Under the pieces are notes generated by a model. The model searched no databases. It was not told the origin of the DNA and was given only the letters and a program-made list of their open reading frames with translations. Both the position numbers and the translations under genes were made by a program. Of a DNA stretch of 64,000 bases, positions 9,473 to 16,678 are shown piece after piece (position 1 is the first letter of the stretch; each line of letters begins with the position of its first letter). Origin of the DNA: RHLJ01 sp048058975 (GTDB lineage Bacteria > Bacteroidota > Rhodothermia > Balneolales > Balneolaceae); assembly GCA_048058975.1 (NCBI GenBank), contig JBLLNP010000016.1:40345-104344 (forward strand), read 5' to 3'.

Positions 9473-10624
9473 TCAGACTTCTCTTCCTTTCCACGATGAT
9501 TTAATTCCGAAAATCTTATTTACAATTGAAACCACCCCAAGAACCTGAAACCAAAGTACCGAGATAGGGTGGAGGAAGGAATAGAGCAGGTTGTATTTTA
9601 AAACTCTTGAAAGGATTATTCTTTGAGTAATGATAATTAATAAAACAGAGGCGGAAAGAATGGCCACCAACCAGTCCTTTTCTATGAACCCATTTACTAA
9701 AGCATAAACCGGGATTAGAAAAACGATGATATGCAGAATCCCCATCATTACGAATTCGAAAACATTAGTGAACCCTGCCAGGAAATTCTTTTTAAATCCA
9801 TTCCAAACTTCTGCATGAGACGTGTACATTCTACAGTGAACGGTGCCAACGCCATCCAATAGTTGAAAAAGATATCCTGCTGTTTTGATTCTCCTTGCAA
9901 TTTCCATGTCTTCAACTACTTCTGATTTAACAGATTCATGCCCGCCTATCTCGTTATAAGTTGATCGGCGGAATGCCAGAAACTGGCCGCATCCTGCTAT
10001 AAATTTATCGGATAGTTTTGGTTTCAGGAATGAAGGCATCCATCTTGGAGGGCGTTCCACATATATGGCTGGGAGAAGGGTATAGAGCGCATAATTGAAC
10101 ATGGGAATGACCATGTTTTCCCAGAAGCTTTTCAGCTGTTGCTGTGGCCACACCGTAATTGCGTCTTTATGCTGTAACCGGGAGACTGTTTTTGCAAGTA
10201 CATCCGGTTCAAGCCAAACATCCGCATCGATAAACACCAGAAATTGTCCTCCTGCTTCCTGAGATAATTGATGACAAGCCCAGGGTTTGCCCAGCCAGTC
10301 TTCCGGTTTTGGCTTGCCCTTTAGATGTTTAAGGTTTGTGATTATTCCTGATAATTCTTCCAGAATTTCTGTCGTACGATCAGTTGAATTATCATCCAGA
10401 ACCAGAACTTCAAAAGGCGTGTAATCCTGTTTTAAGGCACTCGTCACGCATCGTTCGATTACAGCTTCCTCATTTCTGGCAGGTATGCAGATGCTCACAA
10501 AAGGAGCATTGCTATCGGCAATCGGTTCGACTTCTCTCAAAGACTTAAACTCAAATAAATTCCTGATCAATACCGCAGAAGTAGCGAGTAAAAAAATAAG
10601 AGCAAAAAAGAGTAAGTAGATCAT
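9473..10624 (-). CDS. Membrane GT2 glycosyltransferase, probably carotenoid glycosyltransferase
   Basis: 383 residues from the ATG at 10624 (an upstream TTG at 10663 is possible). One N-terminal membrane helix, a GT-A catalytic domain with SICIPARNEE, VLDDNSTDRT and the metal-binding FIDADVW, a later VVEDMEIARR, and C-terminal transmembrane helices (about 280-365). The layout resembles CruC hydroxycarotenoid glucosyltransferases and CrtQ-type enzymes. Divergent by 60 bp from a CrtC-type hydratase and near a CruD-like acyltransferase; that context gives the carotenoid assignment. Confidence 0.75.
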   Translation of the reverse strand: MIYLLFFALIFLLATSAVLIRNLFEFKSLREVEPIADSNAPFVSICIPARNEEAVIERCVTSALKQDYTPFEVLVLDDNSTDRTTEILEELSGIITNLKHLKGKPKPEDWLGKPWACHQLSQEAGGQFLVFIDADVWLEPDVLAKTVSRLQHKDAITVWPQQQLKSFWENMVIPMFNYALYTLLPAIYVERPPRWMPSFLKPKLSDKFIAGCGQFLAFRRSTYNEIGGHESVKSEVVEDMEIARRIKTAGYLFQLLDGVGTVHCRMYTSHAEVWNGFKKNFLAGFTNVFEFVMMGILHIIVFLIPVYALVNGFIEKDWLVAILSASVLLIIITQRIILSRVLKYNLLYSFLHPISVLWFQVLGVVSIVNKIFGIKSSWKGREV

Positions 10625-10684
10625 ATGAACGAAAGGTAGTAAACCAATAGTTGACGAACACAATAAGTAACCGTTTATTTGTGT

Positions 10685-11752
10685 ATGAACATTTCAACTA
10701 AACTCGAAGATGAACATTTTGATCCCAAAAAACCTCCACAAGGTTATGAGTGGTGGTATTTTGATGCAATCAGTATGGATAAGAAATGGAGTTTCGTTGT
10801 TATTTTCTTTCAGGGGAATCCTTTTTCTCCTGAATATATCAAAGCTGGAGAAGCGGCTAAACCAGATCAATTCCCGGCAATAAGCATTTCTGTTTATAAA
10901 AATGGCAAGCCGGAGTATTATAGTTTTATTGAATATCAGGAGGGAAGACTGAACTGGAATGATGAGGAAGGAACCTGCTCAATAGGGAGTAATTTTTTTA
11001 AAAGAACGGTGTCAGAATCTGAAGTAGTGTATGAGTTATTATTGGCTCAAACACTGGAATCTGGTCATTCGATAAATTCTAAGCTTAAATTCACTTCACC
11101 GATTATACCTGAGAGAGTCATTGAACATCAAGCCAGTGGTGAAAAACATTTTTGGAATCTATTACAGCCCCAGGCTCAGGTGAATGGTTCCATTTCAATC
11201 AAAGGAAAAAGCAACGATTTTAATGTTTTGTTTAGCGGTACGGGATACCATGATCATAATACAGGCTATGAACCCATGAAAAAGAGCTTTGAAGACTGGT
11301 ACTGGGGGAGACTCCATTTCAAAGACTCAACGTTGATTTATTATGTAATGAATGGTCTTGATGGGAGCGAGCAGCACGAAGCCTGGTTAATTGCTAAAGA
11401 TTCAGGAGAATTACTGGATTCTTTTGATGAAATAAATCTTTCTGATTTTCAAAAGAACCGATATGGGTTAAACTCTGCCAGAAAACTGGAGTTGATTTCT
11501 GAGAAATCAAGAGTATCTATTCAGCTAACATCTTTGGTTGACAACGGACCTTTTTATCAGCGTTTTTTAAGCGATGCTGTGCTTCAATATAGTGGAAGTA
11601 GGATGGAAACAAGCGGAATTTCTGAGTACATCAAACCAGCTCAGATTTATGAAGAAAAGTATTGGTGGATGGTGCGAATGAGACTGCGTTTTCTGAATCA
11701 AAAATCGCATTGGGTTCAACGTTCTAAAATGCTCTACGAGTGGACGTGGTGA
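10685..11752 (+). CDS. crtC: Carotenoid 1,2-hydratase (CrtC/hydroxyneurosporene synthase family)
   Basis: 355 residues from the ATG at 10685. GYEWWYFDA near the N-terminus (about 19-27), an internal GTGYHDHNTG and DWYWGRLHF are typical of the CrtC/AttH lipocalin-like hydratase family. No signal peptide. CrtC enzymes add water across the end of an acyclic carotenoid, making the hydroxyl that can be glycosylated. It sits between a CruC-like glycosyltransferase and a CruD-like acyltransferase. The family is certain; the exact substrate is inferred. Confidence 0.82.
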   Translation: MNISTKLEDEHFDPKKPPQGYEWWYFDAISMDKKWSFVVIFFQGNPFSPEYIKAGEAAKPDQFPAISISVYKNGKPEYYSFIEYQEGRLNWNDEEGTCSIGSNFFKRTVSESEVVYELLLAQTLESGHSINSKLKFTSPIIPERVIEHQASGEKHFWNLLQPQAQVNGSISIKGKSNDFNVLFSGTGYHDHNTGYEPMKKSFEDWYWGRLHFKDSTLIYYVMNGLDGSEQHEAWLIAKDSGELLDSFDEINLSDFQKNRYGLNSARKLELISEKSRVSIQLTSLVDNGPFYQRFLSDAVLQYSGSRMETSGISEYIKPAQIYEEKYWWMVRMRLRFLNQKSHWVQRSKMLYEWTW

Positions 11753-11771
11753 ATTCGTTAATGGTTAATCG

Positions 11772-12457
11772 TTAATCTTTAATCGTTGAATCGGGAAGAC
11801 CCGACTTAATATTGGCTAAAAGTTTGTAGGTAGATTCTTCGAAAACACTATTTAGCTTATGCTTTTCCATTAACGAATCACGATTAACGACTTCTCCGAT
11901 GGAGATATAAAGATCAGGCTTATTTGATTTAGAATGATCGATATAGAACGCCACTGGTACAAAATCGACTTGTTCCATTTTTTGACACAGCCAGGAAAGT
12001 CCTTCTTTGAAAACGGGTTTTGAATCAGAAATAGAAGTCAGTTTTCCTTCAGGATAGATAAAAAGACACGAGTTCTCTCTTTCCATAGAATCGACGGCAT
12101 ATCTCAATGATTTAATTGATGAGCGAGGGTTCTCCAGGTTAATTGAAAAAGCTCCAATCCTGGAAAAAAAAGGATATTGGCGCATTTGTTTGTTTCCATC
12201 AGCGCTCGGGCTTTTTGTTTGAACAGCTTTCGGTTCAGGTACAATGGGAGAAGCCCATCCCACCAGTAATTATGATTTATAAAATAAACGGTTCGAGAAT
12301 TTTTAACAGGAAAATACTTTTGATCAACAAAAACCTTTCTGAATCTCCTCCAGACAAGAAAGCGGGTATACCAGTCAAAAAACCAGATTAATAATTTCGA
12401 TTCTTTTGCGGGGATGAAGTCCAAGTATTCTTTTTTTAGTGATGATAGGGTTTGCAT
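11772..12457 (-). pseudogene. CruD/PlsC-like acyltransferase, apparently frameshifted
   Basis: Two overlapping frames (12457 to about 12190, then about 12190 to 11772) together make one acyltransferase of about 228 residues. The first frame holds the HX4D motif (NHNYWWD) and ends its family-like part at ALMETNK; the second resumes with QMRQYPFFSRIGAF and contains FIYPEGK. Restoring one A in the A-rich stretch at 12184-12195 joins the frames. The ATG at 12457 lies 15 bp from the divergent methyltransferase start. The reading may be a real inactivation or a sequencing indel. Homology to CruD (acylates carotenoid glycosides) is suggested by context. Confidence 0.72.
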
Positions 12458-12472
12458 TCTTATCTTACAATC

Positions 12473-13132
12473 ATGAAAAAACACAGAGGCAAACCGGTTG
12501 TCCAAATTACGGATGAAACCATAAACCGGTATTCCGAAATTCATACTACTCCGGAATCGGAAGAAATAAACCGGCTCGTTAATTCAAGCAATGAACAGCT
12601 TGAATACATCGATATGCTGAGTGGGAGAGTAGTAGGGCAGTTACTAAAAATGCTGATCAAAATTTCAGGAGCTAAGCGAGTACTTGAAGTTGGGACTTTT
12701 ACTGGCTATTCAGCAATTATGATGGCAGAAGCGTTACCCTATGATGGTGAGGTGATTACTTTGGAAATGAACCTGAGATATCAGGAAATCGCGCAATATC
12801 ATTTTAGTGATTCGAAGGTAGGACATAAGATCACCATGATTAAAGGGAACGCACAGAAAACGATTGATTTGATCGAAGGAGAGTTTGATTTGGTTTATCT
12901 GGATGGAGATAAGCTCAGATATAGTTTCTATTACGAAAAAATTCTACCCAAGCTTAAAACAGGGGGGCTTATCATTGCAGACAATGTACTTTGGGATGGA
13001 ACGGTACTCAATCCCGAGGATCACAAAGCCAAAGCGATAACTGAGTTTAATAAATTTGTTGCTGAAGACGAAAGGGTAGAACAGGTACTGTTACCTATAC
13101 GCGATGGTGTGAATGTGATTAGGAAAATTTAG
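12473..13132 (+). CDS. SAM-dependent O-methyltransferase (family 3)
   Basis: 219 residues from the ATG at 12473; a TTG at 12452 would overlap the divergent gene. Motif I is VLEVGTFTGYSAIMMAEALP, motif II is FDLVYLDGDK and motif III is GGLIIADNVLWDG. This is the caffeoyl-CoA O-methyltransferase-like family, in which the acidic residues bind a divalent metal. The acceptor is unknown. It could act on carotenoid or quinone intermediates, but only proximity suggests so. Confidence 0.88.
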   Translation: MKKHRGKPVVQITDETINRYSEIHTTPESEEINRLVNSSNEQLEYIDMLSGRVVGQLLKMLIKISGAKRVLEVGTFTGYSAIMMAEALPYDGEVITLEMNLRYQEIAQYHFSDSKVGHKITMIKGNAQKTIDLIEGEFDLVYLDGDKLRYSFYYEKILPKLKTGGLIIADNVLWDGTVLNPEDHKAKAITEFNKFVAEDERVEQVLLPIRDGVNVIRKI

Positions 13133-13144
13133 TAAACAATCCCT

Positions 13145-13305
13145 GTCATCCATTAATATTTAGAAAGTCTTTGCGAGGAGTATAGGCTGATAAAAAAGTC
13201 TATTTCAACATCGACGAAGCAATCTCGGGAACATTGCCATATATTTTGAGATTGCTTCGCTCTGCTCGCAAAGACACTATAAATTCCTGATATACTCAGG
13301 ATGAC
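13145..13305. repeat. Nested inverted-repeat element, about 161 bp
   Basis: Three nested arm pairs: GTCATCC (13145-13151) with GGATGAC (13299-13305); GTCTTTGCGAG (13167-13177) with CTCGCAAAGAC (13265-13275); and CGAAGCAATCTC (13215-13226) with GAGATTGCTTCG (13248-13259). The inner pairs are perfect. Sequences of this type are dispersed intergenic repeats in many bacteria. It fills the gap between the methyltransferase and the copper island. Confidence 0.7.
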
Positions 13306-13323
13306 TCTATAAAAGAAAAGTTG

Positions 13324-13539
13324 CTAGGAATCCGCTTTCTCAGTTTTACACGTACTTAAACCAAATGGCATATAAAGCGGACAGGTGCTTACCAAGCTTG
13401 TTAAAATAAAAACTGCAGCAAGTATGAGTAATACGATTGCTACGGTTCCGGAAATAACTTCCATGAAATAAAGTGTAGCGATAATCAAAGCTATAAGTAC
13501 TCTGATTACGCGGTCAGCTGAGCCCATGTTCTTTTTCAT
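13324..13539 (-). CDS. DUF2892 small membrane protein
   Basis: 71 residues with a hydrophobic core (about 12-50) forming two helices and a C-terminal STCPLY...GLSTC pair of cysteines, the pattern of DUF2892/YgaP-like inner-membrane proteins. A Shine-Dalgarno-like AGAGG precedes the ATG. It follows a 33-residue membrane peptide gene by about 11 bp and ends the copper-associated run. Function unknown. Confidence 0.85.
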   Translation of the reverse strand: MKKNMGSADRVIRVLIALIIATLYFMEVISGTVAIVLLILAAVFILTSLVSTCPLYMPFGLSTCKTEKADS

Positions 13540-13550
13540 AATAACCTCTT

Positions 13551-13652
13551 TTAATTAGTGAAATATTGAACCAGTAAAACAATTCCGGTTAAAATCCCGA
13601 TACACAGAATGCATACTCCCAGTAACCTGAATACTTTTTGTTTAGTGGTCAT
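13551..13652 (-). CDS. Single-helix membrane miniprotein, 33 residues
   Basis: ATG at 13652, TAA at 13551-13553. The product starts MTTKQKVFRLLG, followed by about 20 hydrophobic residues (VCILCIGILTGIVLLVQ). A basic N-terminus and one membrane helix with two Cys are visible. It lies between the multicopper oxidase and the DUF2892 gene in the same direction. Membership of the copper operon is inferred; no family is recognised. Confidence 0.5.
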   Translation of the reverse strand: MTTKQKVFRLLGVCILCIGILTGIVLLVQYFTN

Positions 13653-13701
13653 AAGTAAGTGTAATCAAGAATTATGAATTTTCCATAAATGTTATGACAA
13701 G

Positions 13702-16047
13702 TTAAAATCTCCAGCTGAGTCCGCCACCTGCTCCAAACCGATTATCGTAACTTCCAATCAGAGAAAAGTTTTTATTCAACAGGTATTCAAGTCCTGCATT
13801 AAATGTTACTTCGAATTCAATATCTCCTGAATGAGGTTCTTCAATAATTCCAAAGTTGGTTTTCCCTTCAAAATGCCCGTTTAATATAAGTCGCTGGGTG
13901 AGAGGTACATGTGTATCTAGTTCCAGCTCAGGTCGTAATTTATGATCAATGCTTAGCTGCGTATCCATTATATACCATAGTAAATATTTGAATCCGCCTC
14001 TAGCTACAAAGTCATGATCTTTGAAAGCATTTTTTGCTTCGTTTTCTGATTTTAACCCACCAAATACCCGAAAGTACTCTCCTGTAAATCGTTCATAATC
14101 AAAAGTGAATTCGTAGTTTTCATTCCAACCATATTCAGCCATAAGAGTGAACTGGTTATTTGTGTTAGAGTGCACGAGATCAAGGCTGGTAAATTGACTT
14201 GCACCATTAAAAGTACCCCAGGTGTACCATTTTTTATCCATCATATTAATCATCTTATATGGATAGGGCTCTAATCTAGAGTCACGTTCGCTTCCCTCAT
14301 AACTAATTACTCTGGCCATTCCTGTTTTCATGTGATAGAGAATATGACAGTGAAAAAACCAATCTTTCTCTTCGTTCGCTTCAAACTCAATAGTAACACG
14401 ACTCATGGGAGGAACATCTACCGTATGTTTAAGCGGAGAATATTCCCCCTGTCCATTAAGCACTCTAAAGAAGTGTCCGTGGAGATGCATTGGGTGATGC
14501 ATCATAGTTGTATTGTTTAAGGTAATTTGAACGACTTCCCCTTTTTTAATCCTGATCTTATCAGAAGCGGAAAGCTCTTTTCCATTAATACTCCAGGTGT
14601 ATCGCCACATATTACCCGTAAGATTAAATGTGAGACTCCGGAGCGAATCTGCTGAATGAATGGTAGATTTTTCCTTTGATTTAAGTATCGAGTTACTATA
14701 TCCAACATTCCACATATCCATTGGAGCAGTAGGATCAGCATTCATATTATGGTTAGAGTGATCCATTGTCATCTCGGGTTCAGAATCAGTAGTCATTGAG
14801 CTCATTTCATGTCCCTCATGTTCATCAGCTTTTTTCTCTTCTTCCATAGAGTGATGTTGATGCATATTATGATTTGTATGCTCACTGTGATCCATCATTT
14901 CATGATCCATGTCATTCATATTCATCTTGGAATGATCAATTGCAGACATTATACCGGATTCCTCAGCGTTCAGTGACATATCATGATCACTATTGCCATG
15001 CATCTCAGCCATGCGTTTACCCATTTCCTGGTAATCAGGAAATGGGATACTCTCTACATACACTTTTTCGCCGCTTCCCAAAAAGGCAGAAGCATAGCCG
15101 GTAACATCCTGTGCAGTTGCTCTGAATTCCAAGCTTTTGCCTTCCTGAATTTCTACGATGAAGTCATAAGTCTCTGCATTACCAATTAAAACTTTAGAAG
15201 TATGGGTTGGTTGAACATCCATACCGTCTGCTGAAACGATATTTAAATGTCCGCCACCTATGTTGAGCCAGAAATAAGTTGAAGCACCTGCGTTAATCAC
15301 TCTTACCCGGACTTTTTCACCGGGTTTAAATTCACTGTATTCGATTTCCTCTTTACCGTTTATAAAAAATGCATCATAAGGAATATCTGAGATATGCATA
15401 CCGGGCATCTTCAGACTCCACAATTTAAGCTGGGATTTTAATGTGCCTTTTTGGATAGATTTGAACAGAGAAGGAGCGCTTCCAATTTTAACGCCGTACC
15501 ATTCATTATGTCTTCTCAGATTTTTCATTACATGATTTGGATTATCATTCGTCCAGTCTGAAACCATTAGGATTAAATCGTGGTCGTAATCCAGCGTTTG
15601 TTCCTCAGGCTCAATAATAATGCTTCCGTAAATTCCTCTTTGTTCCTGTAAACCCGTATGTGAATGGTACCAGTATGTGCCTGAGTGAATGAGTGGAAAA
15701 TCAAAAGTAAAACTTGTTCCCGGCTTGATAGGCGGAGAGGTTAAGTACGCAATGCCATCCATGTAATTTGGGAGTAGAAGCCCATGCCAATGCATAGACG
15801 TCTCAACATTCATGTTATTAGTAACCTTAATAACGGCATGTTTCCCTTCTTTAAAACGAAGTGTTGGTCCGGGAATTCCGCCATTGATAGTCATGGCCGT
15901 AACATCTTTACCGGTAAAATTAACGGTTTGGTAGTCAACGGTGATGTGATAAATAATACTGTCACCTTTAATTTCAGGAATTAATTCCTGTGCATTTGCT
16001 GTGCCTGAAAGCAGCGCTAATGCGATCAATAAGTAAGAGGGTTTCAT
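13702..16047 (-). CDS. copA: Multicopper oxidase (CopA type) fused to a CopB-like outer-membrane barrel
   Basis: 781 residues with a signal peptide (1-19, ANAQ). Cupredoxin domains carry the copper ligands: SMHWHG, YWYHSHTG, HHPMHLHGHF and the type-1 HCHILYHM. A Met/His/Asp-rich linker at about 345-440 resembles the methionine-rich repeats of PcoA/CopA. From about residue 590 a beta-rich region ends in GGGLSWRF; it looks like a CopB outer-membrane barrel, which is normally a separate protein. Oxidation of Cu(I) and copper sequestration at the outer membrane are inferred. The symbol refers to the periplasmic oxidase, not the ATPase upstream. Confidence 0.85.
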   Translation of the reverse strand: MKPSYLLIALALLSGTANAQELIPEIKGDSIIYHITVDYQTVNFTGKDVTAMTINGGIPGPTLRFKEGKHAVIKVTNNMNVETSMHWHGLLLPNYMDGIAYLTSPPIKPGTSFTFDFPLIHSGTYWYHSHTGLQEQRGIYGSIIIEPEEQTLDYDHDLILMVSDWTNDNPNHVMKNLRRHNEWYGVKIGSAPSLFKSIQKGTLKSQLKLWSLKMPGMHISDIPYDAFFINGKEEIEYSEFKPGEKVRVRVINAGASTYFWLNIGGGHLNIVSADGMDVQPTHTSKVLIGNAETYDFIVEIQEGKSLEFRATAQDVTGYASAFLGSGEKVYVESIPFPDYQEMGKRMAEMHGNSDHDMSLNAEESGIMSAIDHSKMNMNDMDHEMMDHSEHTNHNMHQHHSMEEEKKADEHEGHEMSSMTTDSEPEMTMDHSNHNMNADPTAPMDMWNVGYSNSILKSKEKSTIHSADSLRSLTFNLTGNMWRYTWSINGKELSASDKIRIKKGEVVQITLNNTTMMHHPMHLHGHFFRVLNGQGEYSPLKHTVDVPPMSRVTIEFEANEEKDWFFHCHILYHMKTGMARVISYEGSERDSRLEPYPYKMINMMDKKWYTWGTFNGASQFTSLDLVHSNTNNQFTLMAEYGWNENYEFTFDYERFTGEYFRVFGGLKSENEAKNAFKDHDFVARGGFKYLLWYIMDTQLSIDHKLRPELELDTHVPLTQRLILNGHFEGKTNFGIIEEPHSGDIEFEVTFNAGLEYLLNKNFSLIGSYDNRFGAGGGLSWRF

Positions 16048-16130
16048 AAAATAGGATATAGATTTATAAAAATATTACGTTGCAAAGCAATGGTTTAGAG
16101 GGGTTATCGAATAAACCTTGTAAGTACTTT

Positions 16131-16634
16131 CTAAATCAAAAAAGACTCATTCGCCAGGAAGAGTAACGGAGGCGAGTAGGAGCTCGAAAACCACAAAGGA
16201 GGTGGAGTTATTTTTGTTGTTGAATTAAAACTATGGGAAAGAATAATAGTTGAATTATCCAGAGGTATTTTAAAGTTCTGGACAACAAGAGCAGTATGAG
16301 AAACTCCATCATAAGTCGCATCGCAATCACAATCTATGCTGGTCTGGCAATGATCAATAGCTATTGGTAAAGCTCCGGAATCATGCATATCGGAACAGCA
16401 ATCCATCATTTCACCATGACCCATTGAATCGGGAATAGGCAAAGGTTCTGCCATTTGCGCTGAATGGTGATGCATACTCATATCTGTCTCTGAATGCATC
16501 TCGGTATCCATATTTTGCAAATCCATACAATGTTCAATCATTTCAGCCATTCCAAAGACTGGAAAAGCAAAAGAACAAATGATGGACACACAAAGTAGTG
16601 AGGCAACAAAACGATATGTGGAGTTAGTTTTCAT
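16131..16634 (-). CDS. Secreted Met/His/Cys-rich protein of the copper island
   Basis: 167 residues with an N-terminal export signal (to about residue 28). The middle (about 30-110) is packed with Met, His, Cys and Asp, including MSMHHHSAQM, MMDCCSDMHD and CDCDA, well suited to bind copper. The C-terminus is hydrophobic and Pro/Ser-rich. It lies between the P-type ATPase (44 bp upstream) and the multicopper oxidase. No family recognised; a periplasmic copper buffer or chaperone is inferred. Confidence 0.7.
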   Translation of the reverse strand: MKTNSTYRFVASLLCVSIICSFAFPVFGMAEMIEHCMDLQNMDTEMHSETDMSMHHHSAQMAEPLPIPDSMGHGEMMDCCSDMHDSGALPIAIDHCQTSIDCDCDATYDGVSHTALVVQNFKIPLDNSTIILSHSFNSTTKITPPPLWFSSSYSPPLLFLANESFLI

Positions 16635-16678
16635 TTGCAGATGATAGTGAAAGTATTTTTATGATAAAATAGTTCATT

